Positions 52,664 through 61,725 of a stretch of 64,000 bases of DNA are shown here, piece by piece; positions within the stretch are counted from its first letter, which is position 1; each line of letters opens with the position of its first letter. The translations under genes were made by a program, and so were the position numbers. The notes beneath the pieces are model-generated. The model was given only the letters and a program-made list of their open reading frames with translations. It ran no database searches and was not told the DNA's origin. This DNA is from Nioella nitratireducens. GTDB lineage: Bacteria; Pseudomonadota; Alphaproteobacteria; Rhodobacterales; Rhodobacteraceae. The stretch lies in the NCBI RefSeq assembly GCF_001879715.1, contig NZ_MNBW01000016.1, positions 1 through 64,000 on the forward strand, read 5' to 3'.

Positions 52664-53983
52664 TCAGAGATAATCCGACCGGCTCAGCCCGTATTTGGCC
52701 ATTTTTTCGTTGAGCGTCCGGCGCGGCAGGCTCAGCTCTTCCATCACGCTGGCGATCGAGCCGCGATGGCGGCGCATGGTGTTGTCGATCAGCATCCGCT
52801 CGAACGCTTCCACGTATTCCTTGAGCGGCTTGCCTTCGCCCACGGCCTGCGGGCCGCTTTCTTCGCCGTCACTCATCAGCAGCGAGGCAATGGTGCCCGA
52901 GCCGCGCCGCTGTTGCAGGATCGCGCGTTCCGCGATGTTGATCAACTGGCGCACGTTGCCGGGCCACGGCGCTTGCAACAGTTGCGCGGCCTCTTGTGCG
53001 GTGACCTGCGGCGCGTCGGTGCCGTATTCCTCGGCAAACTGCTCGCCGAAGCGGTTGAAGAGGGTCAGGATGTCTTCGCCACGGGCCCGCAGCGGCGGCA
53101 GGTCGATCCGCATGGCGGCAAGGCGATAGAACAGGTCAGGGCGCAGGGCCGGTTCGCATCCCGTGTCCGGGTCGGCCGCGTTGCAGATCGCCACGATCCG
53201 AGTCTCGGCTGGCGCGCCCATGTCCTCGATGCTCTTCAACAGCCGCGCTTGCAGGGCCTGCGGCAGCGCCTCGACCCCCTCCAGCAGCAGCGAGCCGCCG
53301 CGCGCCTGCTCGACCAGCGGCAGGTCTTGGCCTTCCCCCACGGGGCCGAACAACATCGCGCCAAGCGCGGTTTCATCATGGGCGGCGCAGGCCACGGCCA
53401 CCAGCGGTTTGCCGGCACGGGGGCCGACCGCGTGCAGGGCATGGGCCACAAGCGTCTTGCCGGTGCCGGTTTCGCCGGTGATCAGCACATGGCCATCTGC
53501 CTGCCCGAGGTCGAGAATGTCCTCGCGCAGTCGTTCCATCACCGGGGAAGAGCCGATCAATTTGCGCATCAGCACGGTGCCGTCCGACAGTTCCTTGCGC
53601 AGCGCCCGGTTGTCCAGCGTCAGCCGCCGGGTCTGGCCGGCGCGTTTGGCCAGTTCCGTCATCCGGTCGGGGTTGAATGGCTTTTCAAGGAAGTCATAGG
53701 CCCCGATCCGCATCGCCTCGACCGCCATGGGCACATCGCCATGGCCGGTGATCATGATGACGGGCAGACTGCTGTCCATGCCCATCAGGCGTTTGAGAAA
53801 CGCCATCCCATCCATGCCGGGCATCTTGATGTCGGTCACCACCACGCCCGAGAAATCTGCGCTGATGTTTTTCAAGGCCTCTTCCGCGCTGGCATAGGTC
53901 TCGGTCTCGAAGCCCGAGAGCGCCAGCCACTGGCTGATCGACTGCCGCATGTCCTGTTCATCATCGACGATCGCAATCCGCAT
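52664..53983 (-). CDS. dctD: DctD-like response regulator with degenerate AAA+ domain
   Basis: The 439-residue protein has a receiver domain (about 1-120) with phospho-acceptor Asp in VVVTDIKMPGMDG, an AAA+ domain from about 140 with intact Walker A GETGTGKT, and a FIS-type HTH at the C-terminus (about 400-435). Two features of sigma54 activators are missing: the GAFTGA loop, and the Walker B DE, which reads LLLEGVE. It pairs with the dctB kinase 17 bp upstream, so it should respond to it but probably not drive sigma54. No dctPQM transporter is nearby. Confidence 0.85.
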   Translation of the reverse strand: MRIAIVDDEQDMRQSISQWLALSGFETETYASAEEALKNISADFSGVVVTDIKMPGMDGMAFLKRLMGMDSSLPVIMITGHGDVPMAVEAMRIGAYDFLEKPFNPDRMTELAKRAGQTRRLTLDNRALRKELSDGTVLMRKLIGSSPVMERLREDILDLGQADGHVLITGETGTGKTLVAHALHAVGPRAGKPLVAVACAAHDETALGAMLFGPVGEGQDLPLVEQARGGSLLLEGVEALPQALQARLLKSIEDMGAPAETRIVAICNAADPDTGCEPALRPDLFYRLAAMRIDLPPLRARGEDILTLFNRFGEQFAEEYGTDAPQVTAQEAAQLLQAPWPGNVRQLINIAERAILQQRRGSGTIASLLMSDGEESGPQAVGEGKPLKEYVEAFERMLIDNTMRRHRGSIASVMEELSLPRRTLNEKMAKYGLSRSDYL

Positions 53984-54000
53984 GGCTCATCCTCTTATTG

Positions 54001-55767
54001 TCATTCGGCGGCGGCGCTGCCTTGGTCAGAGCGGGGCAGGCGCACCTCGAACACGGCGCCGCCCTCTTCCCCGTTGCGCGCGGTCAGCCGCCCGCCGAGG
54101 TCCTTGACGATGCCGGACGAAATAGCGAGGCCAAGCCCCACCCCGTCGCCGGGCTGTTTGGTTGTGTAGAATGGCTCGAACAAAGCGTCGAGATCGTCAA
54201 TCCCCCGCCCGTTGTCGCGCACGGTCAGCACGATCTCGTCGCCCTCCGCCACCAGCAGGTCCAGTTCCCGACGATCCTCGGCCTTCATCGCGTCGAGGGC
54301 GTTGCGCAGGAGGTTGATGATCACCTGTTCCAGCCGCAGCCGGTCCGCCAGCACAAGCGCCGGGGTGCGCGGCAAGCTTTGAGTGATCTCGACCGTCATC
54401 TGCCGCAATTGCGGCTCCATCATCGTCACGGCCGAGGCGAGCGCATCGCGCATGTCGACCTCTTGAAACGCCTCTTCACCCTTTCTGGCATAGGATTTCA
54501 GTTGCCGAGTGATGGCCCCCATCCGGTCGATCAGGTCGTCGATCCGCTGGAAGGAGGACAGGGCCTCTTCCGGGCGGCGGCGCTGCAACAGCAGCTTGGC
54601 CCCGGCGAGATAGGTCTTCATTGCCGCCAGCGGCTGGTTCAATTCGTGGCTGACAGCGGCAGACATCTCGCCCAGAGCGGCCAGTTTGGAACTCTGGGCG
54701 AGGCTTTGCTCAGCCTCTTCCAGGTTGCGTTCAACCTTTTGACGTTCGGCGATTTCTCGCTGCAGGCGGTCGTTCAACCGGCGAAGCTCCGCCGACTCTC
54801 TTTGGAAGATCACCGATTGAAGCCGGGCGCGGCGGCTCAGAACGTAGAACGCCCCGGCCAGCAACAGGGCGAATCCCATGATCTCCAGCGCCAGAACCCC
54901 GTTCACCCGTTCCCGAACCGAGTCGTAGGCGGTGAACGAGACCAGCATCCAGCCGCGGAACGGGATGCGCGATTCCAGCCGTAACGTGCTGCCGCCCGAA
55001 AAATACGGGCCTGGCGTGGCAAAGGCCCAATCGCCCGCCGCCTCGATTGCGCGGTCGATGGCGGTCGAGGGCGAGCGGAGTTCGACGGCCTCGGTCTCGT
55101 TATGGCCGCGCCAACGCGGCTCGGTCGACAGGATGATGCGCCCCTGCGAGTCGGCCACGAACACGGCTTCTGACGTGCCCCGCCATCGGTCGGCCAAACG
55201 GCTCAGATCGACCCGCACAAGGATCACGCCCAGCAAAAGCCCGCCATCTTCGATCCGTCGGGAAAACGAGAAACTGAACCCGCCAGAGTCGGTCTGGGTA
55301 GTGGTGAACACCGTCTCGGACGAGCGCAAAGCCTCAACCAAATAAGGCCGCCCGGTGTGCAACTCGCCGATCTCCAGCCGGTCGGTGGCGGCCACGACGC
55401 GCCCGTCGCGGTTGAGCAGGACAATCGACGCGGCGCCGATTTCATCGCGGTAGGAAATCAGGCGCTGCGAGGTGGTGGAATATTCCCCGACCGACAGCGC
55501 CCGCGCCAGCGTCGGGTCGCGCGACAGCAACAGCGGCACCACCGAATTGCGCTGAAGCTCTGACACGATCGAGCCGGAATAGAGCGCAAGCCGCAGTTCC
55601 GCCCGGTTGCGGGTCGCCTCGGTGAATCGGTCGGTCAGCCAGACATTCGAGACCCAGACAACCGCACCCGCCAGCATCAGGAACAGCACAAGAAGACCGC
55701 GCATCAACCATGCGCGGCGGCCTCCGGACCCTCGAAGGGTCAAATCGGTGCGGGGCGTCTTTGCCAT
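54001..55767 (-). CDS. dctB: DctB-type sensor histidine kinase
   Basis: The 588-residue membrane kinase has an N-terminal span (about 22-42), a large periplasmic sensor (about 45-290) of the double-PAS DctB type, a second span near 295-312, a coiled-coil linker, and the cytoplasmic kinase core: phospho-His in SHELNQPLAAMKTYL near 378, NLLRNALDAM near 487, DNGRGI near 520 and GVGLGLAIS near 545. DctB senses C4-dicarboxylates in related bacteria. It is 17 bp from its regulator. Confidence 0.9.
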   Translation of the reverse strand: MAKTPRTDLTLRGSGGRRAWLMRGLLVLFLMLAGAVVWVSNVWLTDRFTEATRNRAELRLALYSGSIVSELQRNSVVPLLLSRDPTLARALSVGEYSTTSQRLISYRDEIGAASIVLLNRDGRVVAATDRLEIGELHTGRPYLVEALRSSETVFTTTQTDSGGFSFSFSRRIEDGGLLLGVILVRVDLSRLADRWRGTSEAVFVADSQGRIILSTEPRWRGHNETEAVELRSPSTAIDRAIEAAGDWAFATPGPYFSGGSTLRLESRIPFRGWMLVSFTAYDSVRERVNGVLALEIMGFALLLAGAFYVLSRRARLQSVIFQRESAELRRLNDRLQREIAERQKVERNLEEAEQSLAQSSKLAALGEMSAAVSHELNQPLAAMKTYLAGAKLLLQRRRPEEALSSFQRIDDLIDRMGAITRQLKSYARKGEEAFQEVDMRDALASAVTMMEPQLRQMTVEITQSLPRTPALVLADRLRLEQVIINLLRNALDAMKAEDRRELDLLVAEGDEIVLTVRDNGRGIDDLDALFEPFYTTKQPGDGVGLGLAISSGIVKDLGGRLTARNGEEGGAVFEVRLPRSDQGSAAAE

Positions 55768-55807
55768 CCGGCGAATTTAGGCGGTCCCGGGCGGCGGCTC
55801 AAGCCTG

Positions 55808-56476
55808 TCAGGCGCCGACCAGCGCGCCCGTCAGCCCCGCGAACATCGCCTGACCATCCGTTCCGCCATGGGTCGCGTCGATGACTCGCTCGGGGTGGGG
55901 CATCATTCCCAGAACCCGGCGGTTCTCGGACAGGACGCCGGCGATGTCATCGGTGGACCCGTTGGGGTTGCCAACGTAGCGAAACGCCACCCGGTCCTGA
56001 TCCTTGAGCGCGGCCAGCCCTTCGGGGGCGATCACGTAGTTGCCGTCGTGGTGGGCCAGCGGGATGTCGATCTCCTGGCCCTGGCTGTAGGCTTGGGTAA
56101 AGACGCTGCTGGTCGTTTCGACCGAAAGACGTTGCATACGGCAGATGAACTTGAGACTTGAGTTGCGCATCAGCGCGCCCGGCAGCAGACCGGTTTCGCA
56201 CAGCACCTGAAAACCGTTGCAGACCCCAAGCGCGTAGCCGCCACGCTCGACATGGGCGGCGACGCCCTGCATGACCGGCGATTGTCCGGCAATCGCACCG
56301 CAGCGCAGGTAGTCGCCAAAAGAGAACCCACCCGGAATGCCGACAATGTCCACCTTTTCGGGCAGGGTCGGGTCTTTGTGCCAGACCATGTCGACGGAAA
56401 ACCCAGCCTTCTCGAAGGCAACGGCAAGGTCACGGTCGCAATTGGAGCCGGGGAAGACGATGACGGCGGCTTTCAT
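55808..56476 (-). CDS. purQ: Phosphoribosylformylglycinamidine synthase subunit PurQ
   Basis: PurQ is the glutaminase subunit that supplies ammonia to PurL in purine synthesis. The 222-residue protein begins AVIVFPGSNCDRD, has the nucleophile Cys in GVCNGFQ near residue 86, and the His-Glu pair in MPHPERV near 195. AGGAG precedes the ATG. It lies in an operon with purC and purS, but an alcohol dehydrogenase gene stands between purS and purQ. Confidence 0.95.
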   Translation of the reverse strand: MKAAVIVFPGSNCDRDLAVAFEKAGFSVDMVWHKDPTLPEKVDIVGIPGGFSFGDYLRCGAIAGQSPVMQGVAAHVERGGYALGVCNGFQVLCETGLLPGALMRNSSLKFICRMQRLSVETTSSVFTQAYSQGQEIDIPLAHHDGNYVIAPEGLAALKDQDRVAFRYVGNPNGSTDDIAGVLSENRRVLGMMPHPERVIDATHGGTDGQAMFAGLTGALVGA

Positions 56477-56495
56477 GGGCGGGACGCTCCTGTGG

Positions 56496-57539
56496 TCAGC
56501 GGGTGAAATCGGTAATGACGGCAACGCCCGGTGGGGCTGCGCCATCGAAGAGAGAGAGTTCGGCGGTGGCCTCTGACAGCGCCACGCGGCGGGCGATCAG
56601 CGGCGACAGGTCGAGCCGCCCGCTCTCGATCAGCGACAGCAGCGAAGGGTAGCGCCAAGCTGGCATTCCACGGGTGCCGTAGACCGCCAGTTGGCCGGAA
56701 TAGACCGTATCCCACGGCAGGGTCATGTTCACATGCGCGCCCGCGGGCATCCCGACCTGCACCATGCGACCAAGTTTACGCAGGGATTTCAGAGCGTTGG
56801 CGGTAGTTTCCGTGACCCCGAGGGCCTCCAGCGCCAGATCGGCGCCGCCCTTGGTGATCTCGTGCACCTGCGCCACCGGGTCGCCCTTGGCGGCGTTCAC
56901 CACGGCATCGGCGCCAAGCGATTTGGCGTGGTCCAGCTTTTCGTCCACGATGTCGATCATTACCACCCGTGCGCCGAGCGCCTGCGCGATCAGCATCGCC
57001 GACAGGCCGATTCCGCCCGTGCCCCAGACCGCCAGCCATTCGCCCGCCTGCAAGGCAGCGCGTCCGGTCAGCGCGTGCCAAGCGGTCGTGGCGCGACAGC
57101 CGAGGGCCGCGGCAAGGGCAGGGTCCATCCCATCGGGCAGACGGGTCAGGTTGGCATCGGCGCGGGCCACGGCGATCTGCTCGGCAAAGGCACCGGGGGC
57201 GGTAAAGCCCGGAACGATCTGGGTGGCGCAAACGGTCTGATGGCCCGCGCGGCAATCGGGGCAGGCCCCGCAGGCAAGGATAAAGGGCGCGATCACCCGG
57301 TCGCCGACCTGCCACCGGGTCACGTCGCGGCCAGCCTCGCGGACGACGCCGCAATATTCGTGGCCGGGAATCTGCGGCAGCGATACATCGGGGTCCGACC
57401 CCACCCATACATGCCAGTCCGAACGGCACACACCGCAGGCCAGCACATCCAGCACCACCCCGTCCGGCGGACATTCCGGGTCCGGCAGATCGGTCATCTG
57501 CAACGGGGCGCGGGTCTGGGTGAGAAGCGCGGCCTTCAT
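56496..57539 (-). CDS. Zinc-dependent alcohol dehydrogenase inside the pur operon
   Basis: The 347-residue MDR enzyme has the catalytic-zinc Cys in ACGVCRSDWH near residue 37, GHEYCGVV near 60, the structural-zinc cysteines in CGACPDCRAGHQTVC near 92, and the Rossmann GTGGIGLSA near 173. It should oxidise a primary or secondary alcohol with NAD(P)+. The ATG at 57539 follows purS by five bases without a distinct ribosome site, and the gene ends 19 bp before purQ, so it is part of the same transcript. The substrate and the reason for its place are unknown. Confidence 0.9.
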   Translation of the reverse strand: MKAALLTQTRAPLQMTDLPDPECPPDGVVLDVLACGVCRSDWHVWVGSDPDVSLPQIPGHEYCGVVREAGRDVTRWQVGDRVIAPFILACGACPDCRAGHQTVCATQIVPGFTAPGAFAEQIAVARADANLTRLPDGMDPALAAALGCRATTAWHALTGRAALQAGEWLAVWGTGGIGLSAMLIAQALGARVVMIDIVDEKLDHAKSLGADAVVNAAKGDPVAQVHEITKGGADLALEALGVTETTANALKSLRKLGRMVQVGMPAGAHVNMTLPWDTVYSGQLAVYGTRGMPAWRYPSLLSLIESGRLDLSPLIARRVALSEATAELSLFDGAAPPGVAVITDFTR

Positions 57540-57544
57540 CGCGG

Positions 57545-57775
57545 TCAGGCCATGGAAATCGAGTAGCTCTCGATCACCGTGTTGGCGAGCAGCTTTTCGC
57601 ACATCGCCGTCACGGACTCCTGCGAGGTGCCATCGGCCAGATCCAGTTCGATCACCTTGCCCTGACGGACACCTTCGACGCCCTCGAAGCCAAGCGCGCC
57701 AAGCGCGTGGCGAACGGCCTCGCCCTGCGGGTCCAGAACGCCCTGTTTCAGCATCACGGTCACGGTGGCGCGCAT
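57545..57775 (-). CDS. purS: Phosphoribosylformylglycinamidine synthase subunit PurS
   Basis: PurS is the small bridging subunit of the PurLSQ complex. The 76-residue protein has MLKQGVLDPQGEAVRHALGA near residue 8 and GFEGVEGVRQGKVIELDL near 29, with normal length. It lies 66 bp after purC, with a hairpin in the gap. Confidence 0.95.
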   Translation of the reverse strand: MRATVTVMLKQGVLDPQGEAVRHALGALGFEGVEGVRQGKVIELDLADGTSQESVTAMCEKLLANTVIESYSISMA

Positions 57776-57815
57776 GGTATGGCCTCTTTCTGTTGTCTCG
57801 CGGTTTTGGGTCGGT

Positions 57816-57836
57816 CGGGGCGGGCAGGCCGCCCCG
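57816..57836 (-). terminator. GC-rich hairpin between purC and purS
   Basis: CGGGGCGG-GCAGG-CCGCCCCG is a perfect 8-bp stem five bases after the purC stop. No U run follows, so it may attenuate or protect the transcript rather than end it. Confidence 0.5.
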
Positions 57837-57841
57837 CGCGG

Positions 57842-58603
57842 TCAGTTGACGAGGGTCGGCTTGCCGCCGGTCCCGTTATTGGTCGGCATCACGCCAAGGC
57901 GCCGCGCCACTTCCGTATAGGCATCGGTCAGGTTGCCCAGGTCGCGGCGGAACACGTCCTTGTCCAGCTTCTGGCCGGTCTCGATATCCCACAGGCGGCA
58001 GCTGTCGGGGCTGATTTCGTCAGCCACGATCAGGCGCATGAAATCGCCATCCCAGATACGGCCGATCTCGATCTTGAAATCGACCAGCTTGATGCCGACG
58101 CCCATCATCATGCCCGACATGAAATCGTTGACCCGCAGCGCCAGCGCCACGATGTCGTCCAGATCCTGCTGGCTGGCCCAGCCAAAGGCGATGATGTATT
58201 CCTCGGGCACCAGCGGGTCGCCCAACTCGTCGTTCTTGTAGGAAAACTCGATGATCGGGCGGGGCAGTTGCATGCCTTCCTCCAGCCCGAGGCGCTTGGC
58301 CATCGACCCGGCGGCATAGTTGCGCACGATCACTTCCAGCGGGATGATCTCGACCGCGCGGATCAGCTGCTCGCGCATGTTGATGCGGCGGATGAAATGG
58401 GTCGGCACGCCGATATTGGCCAGCCCGGTCATGAAGAATTCCGACAGGCGATTGTTCAGGACGCCTTTGCCCTCGATCGTTGCCCGCTTCTCGGCATTGA
58501 ACGCGGTGGCGTCGTCCTTGAAGTACTGAACCAGCGTGCCCGGTTCGGGGCCTTCGTAGAGGATCTTGGCTTTGCCTTCGTAGATCTTCTTGCGCCTTGC
58601 CAT
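57842..58603 (-). CDS. purC: Phosphoribosylaminoimidazole-succinocarboxamide synthase
   Basis: PurC ligates aspartate to CAIR in purine synthesis. The 253-residue protein has [12 protein letters not shown] at residues 7-18, [19 protein letters not shown] near 28, [17 protein letters not shown] near 95 and [19 protein letters not shown] near 170. GGAGAAG precedes the ATG at 58603. It heads the purC-purS-adh-purQ transcript and is divergent from the ATPase inhibitor gene, 209 bp away. Confidence 0.97.
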   Translation of the reverse strand: MARRKKIYEGKAKILYEGPEPGTLVQYFKDDATAFNAEKRATIEGKGVLNNRLSEFFMTGLANIGVPTHFIRRINMREQLIRAVEIIPLEVIVRNYAAGSMAKRLGLEEGMQLPRPIIEFSYKNDELGDPLVPEEYIIAFGWASQQDLDDIVALALRVNDFMSGMMMGVGIKLVDFKIEIGRIWDGDFMRLIVADEISPDSCRLWDIETGQKLDKDVFRRDLGNLTDAYTEVARRLGVMPTNNGTGGKPTLVN

Positions 58604-58812
58604 ATGGTCTTCTCCGAATCCGTCGAGGGGCGCCCGAGCGCCGTTCTGGGCGCGTATACGCCGCCCGAACGTGAAAGGGAAGCGGTGCGCGCGGCGGCTT
58701 TTGGGCCCTTCGGGCCCGTTTGGCCCTGCTGCGGCACAATCTGCCCTTGTGCCCCAAGGGGTCCACAGCCTATTTGATGGCAACGCCCGATTTTGAGTCA
58801 GGAGAGCATGAC

Positions 58813-59127
58813 ATGACGACTTTCGACGATCGCGAAAACGCTTTCGAGGCGAAATTCGCCCACGACGCCGAAATGGTCTTCCGCGCCGAAGCGCGGCGCA
58901 ACAAGCTGGTGGGCCTTTGGGCTGCCGAAATCCTCGGCAAGACAGGCCCCGACGCCGATGCCTACGCGATCGAGGTCGTGAAATCGGATTTCGAGGAAGC
59001 CGGTCACGAGGATGTCGTGCGCAAGGTTGCCGCCGACCTGGAAGGCAAGGCCACCGCCGAGGAAATCCGCGCCAAGATGGCCGAGCTTCTGACTGTTGCC
59101 AAAGGGCAGCTCGTCAAAGAAGCCTGA
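58813..59127 (+). CDS. DUF1476 protein, F1-ATPase zeta inhibitor family
   Basis: This 104-residue, highly charged helical protein is of the DUF1476 family, whose Paracoccus member is the zeta subunit that blocks reverse rotation (ATP hydrolysis) of the F1-ATPase. The N-terminus [20 protein letters not shown] is the inhibitory region, followed by GLWAAEILG near residue 34. Position next to purC is the common arrangement in this group. AGGAGAG precedes the ATG at 58813. A strong terminator follows. Confidence 0.92.
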   Translation: MTTFDDRENAFEAKFAHDAEMVFRAEARRNKLVGLWAAEILGKTGPDADAYAIEVVKSDFEEAGHEDVVRKVAADLEGKATAEEIRAKMAELLTVAKGQLVKEA

Positions 59128-59151
59128 GCGGACCTGCCGCAGCCAAGATCC

Positions 59152-59186
59152 GGGCCGCCCGCGCTTGTCGCCGGGGCGGCCCTTTT
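59152..59186 (+). terminator. Intrinsic terminator of the ATPase inhibitor gene
   Basis: GGGCCGCCC (59152-59160) pairs with GGGCGGCCC (59174-59182), followed by TTTT. It starts 24 bp after the stop codon. Confidence 0.9.
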
Positions 59187-59229
59187 CACACCCGGACCTC
59201 GGGTGATACCCTCAAGCGCCTCATGATCG

Positions 59230-59285
59230 TTATGCAGATTATGCAGTTGCTTCACATTCACGGCGCCGCCACAACCGGGCGGCGC
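59230..59285 (+). promoter_or_regulatory. Direct repeat and leader hairpin of the homocysteine methyltransferase gene
   Basis: TTATGCAGA and TTATGCAGT stand in tandem (59230-59247) and look like a paired binding site. A hairpin GCGCCGCC/GGCGGCGC (59263-59270 with 59278-59285) ends 20 bases before the ATG. I could not match it to a known SAM or SAH riboswitch. Confidence 0.4.
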
Positions 59286-59305
59286 GCAAACCTTAGAGGC
59301 ACCAG

Positions 59306-60319
59306 ATGAGCGACCTTCTTTCCAAGCTTATGGCCGAGCGGGATTGGCTGATGGCCGACGGGGCCACCGGCACCACGCTGTTCAACATGGGGCTGCAATC
59401 GGGCGATGCGCCCGAGCTGTGGAATGTCGACCACCCCGACCGGATCGCCAAGCTCTATCAAGGCGCGGTCGATGCGGGTTCGGATATTTTCCTCACCAAT
59501 TCCTTCGGCGGCACTCGCGCGCGACTGAAACTGCACAACGCACAGGACCGGGCGCATGAATTGTCGCAACGCGCCGCCGAGATCGGCCGCGAGGTCGCCG
59601 ACAAGGCGGGCCGTCCGGTCGTGGTCGCGGGCTCAATGGGGCCGACTGGCGAAATCATGGTGCCGATGGGCGCACTCACTCATGCCTCTGCCGTCGAGAT
59701 GTTCCACGAACAGGCCGAAGGGCTGAAAGCCGGTGGCGCCGACGTGCTGTGGGTCGAAACGATTTCCTCGGATGAGGAATTCAAGGCTGCCGCCGAGGCC
59801 GCCAAGCTTGCCGACATGCCGTGGTGCGGCACGATGAGCTTCGATACGGCGGGCCGCACGATGATGGGCTTCACCTCCGCCGACCTGGCGGCACTGGTGG
59901 CCAGGTTGGATCACCCGCCGCTCGCCTTCGGGGCAAATTGCGGGGTAGGGGCGTCGGACCTGCTGCGCACGGTTCTGGGCTTCCGCGCATCGGGCACCGA
60001 GATCCCCTATATCGCCAAGGGCAATGCCGGCATTCCGAAATATGTCGATGGTCATATCCATTATGACGGCACGCCCGATCTGATGGCGAAATACGCGGTT
60101 CTGGCGCGCGATGCGGGGGCCAAGATCATCGGCGGCTGCTGCGGCACCCAGGCCGAACACCTCAAGGCCATGCGCAAGGCGCTGGAAGAGACCCCGCGCG
60201 GCCCAGCCCCGACACTCGACCGGATCGCGGCCGAGATCGGGGGCTTTTCCTCCGACAGCGATGGCACCGGCGACAACGAGCCCTCCGGACGTCGCACCCG
60301 TCGCCGGTCGCGCGGGTGA
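59306..60319 (+). CDS. bmt: Homocysteine S-methyltransferase (Bmt / MetH N-domain type)
   Basis: The 337-residue protein is the homocysteine-binding methyltransferase domain on its own. DGATGTTLFNMGLQSGDAPE near residue 18, the zinc ligands Cys in GANCGVG near 208 and the CC pair in GGCCGTQAEHL near 275, are the MetH/BHMT signature. It could take methyl groups from betaine or from the B12-binding protein encoded at 61.7 kb, as part of a methionine synthase split over several genes. The C-terminus is a basic tail. It should make methionine in the cytosol. Confidence 0.9.
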   Translation: MSDLLSKLMAERDWLMADGATGTTLFNMGLQSGDAPELWNVDHPDRIAKLYQGAVDAGSDIFLTNSFGGTRARLKLHNAQDRAHELSQRAAEIGREVADKAGRPVVVAGSMGPTGEIMVPMGALTHASAVEMFHEQAEGLKAGGADVLWVETISSDEEFKAAAEAAKLADMPWCGTMSFDTAGRTMMGFTSADLAALVARLDHPPLAFGANCGVGASDLLRTVLGFRASGTEIPYIAKGNAGIPKYVDGHIHYDGTPDLMAKYAVLARDAGAKIIGGCCGTQAEHLKAMRKALEETPRGPAPTLDRIAAEIGGFSSDSDGTGDNEPSGRRTRRRSRG

Positions 60320-60493
60320 CATCCAATGGCGTGGACCGGACCGACCGCAGGCGCGCTCCGACGCCACGCCATGCCCACAGGCCGGGGCACCTTTCCTGAA
60401 ATTTGCGTTTTTCATTTGGGAAACAGCCCAATGAGAGCTTTGCACCAGCGGTACGCCTGCCGCGCAACGGGCTGGCGATACGTTCCGATCCCG

Positions 60494-61558
60494 TCAGAAG
60501 AGGCTCAGCTGGTCGCCCGGTCGTGGCGGCACCGCGAACAGATCTGTCCTGAGGGGCGGCATGTCCCGGTGCAGCCCCTCGGCACGGGTCGCGCGGGCGA
60601 AACGGGCGCGCATCAGGTCGGCATAGACCCCGCTGCCGGTCATCCGGCGGCCCCAGTCGGCGCTGTATTCCCTGCCGTCATGCATCTCGCGCACTCGCGC
60701 CATCACGCGGCCTGCACGGTCGGGCAGGTGTTCTTCCAGCCACGCCTTGAACAGCGGCGCGACCTCCAGCGGCAGGCGCAGGGCGATCATGCTGGCGCCA
60801 GACGCACCGGCACGGGCCCCCGCCGCGACGATGCCTTCGATCTCGTGGTCGGTCAGCCCCGGCACGATGGGGGCCGCCATCAGGCGCACGGGGATGCCTG
60901 CCGCCGCCAACCGCTCGACGGTGCGCAGGCGTCGGGCAGGCGAGGGCACGCGCGGTTCCATCTTGCGGGCAAGCCCTGCATCCAGCGTGGTGATCGAAAC
61001 GCCCACCTTGACCAGCCCCTTGACGGCCATGTCGGACAGGATGTCGATATCGCGTTCGATCAGCGTGCCCTTGGTCACGATGCCCACGGGATGGCGAAAG
61101 TCCCGCAACACCGCAAGGATGGCTCGCATGATGCCCCGGTCCCGCTCGATCGGTTGGTAGGGGTCGGTATTGGTGCCGATGGCAATGGTGGCCGGGCGAT
61201 AGGCCTTGCGCGACAATTCCCGTGCCAAAACCTCGGGCGCGTCGGGGCGGGCGATCAGGCGCGTCTCGAAATCCAGCCCCGGCGACAGGCCAAGATAGGC
61301 ATGGGTCGGGCGGGCAAAGCAATAGATGCAACCGTGTTCGCAGCCCCGGTAGGGGTTGATCGACCGATCGAAAGCAATATCGGGCGACCTGTTGCGCGTG
61401 ATCACCTTGCGCGGTCGCTCCTCGGTCACCTCGGTGCGGATCGGGGGCAGATCCTCGTCCCGGTCCCAGCCGTCCGGTTCCACGCGTGTGGTCAGCCGGT
61501 CGAACCGGTTGTCGGGATTTCCCGTCGCCGCGCGGCCCTTGCGCCGGGCCTGATCCAT
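60494..61558 (-). CDS. PA0069-type radical SAM protein with LexA-box promoter
   Basis: The 354-residue protein has the cluster motif CEHGCIYC near residue 73, flanked by INPYRGCEHG and IYCFARPTHAYLG, the mark of the radical SAM family that includes PA0069 and is related to spore photoproduct lyase. The family's reaction is not established. Its promoter holds a LexA box, which points to DNA damage response. Of several ATGs, 61558 has GAGG at normal spacing and lies just below the predicted transcription start; 61576 is the alternative. It lies antiparallel between bmt and the B12-binding gene. Confidence 0.9.
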   Translation of the reverse strand: MDQARRKGRAATGNPDNRFDRLTTRVEPDGWDRDEDLPPIRTEVTEERPRKVITRNRSPDIAFDRSINPYRGCEHGCIYCFARPTHAYLGLSPGLDFETRLIARPDAPEVLARELSRKAYRPATIAIGTNTDPYQPIERDRGIMRAILAVLRDFRHPVGIVTKGTLIERDIDILSDMAVKGLVKVGVSITTLDAGLARKMEPRVPSPARRLRTVERLAAAGIPVRLMAAPIVPGLTDHEIEGIVAAGARAGASGASMIALRLPLEVAPLFKAWLEEHLPDRAGRVMARVREMHDGREYSADWGRRMTGSGVYADLMRARFARATRAEGLHRDMPPLRTDLFAVPPRPGDQLSLF

Positions 61559-61582
61559 GATGGCCTCGAACTTCATTCCCTC

Positions 61583-61611
61583 AATATGGAACGAAATGAG
61601 AACATTCACAA
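61583..61611 (-). promoter_or_regulatory. LexA-controlled promoter of the radical SAM gene
   Basis: On the minus strand TTGTGA (61606-61611) and CATATT (61583-61588) are 17 bp apart. The spacer holds GTTC-N7-GTTC (61589-61603 as GAAC-N7-GAAC on plus), the alphaproteobacterial SOS box, in the ideal place for repression. Confidence 0.78.
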
Positions 61612-61725
61612 GCCAAGGTCGGAACCGACGTGAACTAAGTCGCAATCCAGCGCGTGAGAGCTGCGCCCCCGTCGCAATAGTCACCCAAGATAAAACCCCA
61701 CCCTCCGGTCAGGGAGCCGAAGCCA

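Noticed and set aside
52268-54169. A 633-codon rightward frame across the phosphatase and dctD
   Set aside because: It spans two real leftward genes and their gap, and shows no protein-like pattern.
59187-59305. A SAM-II, SAH or SAM/SAH riboswitch ahead of the homocysteine methyltransferase gene
   Set aside because: A hairpin is present, but the conserved loop and pseudoknot sequences I know for these classes are not seen.
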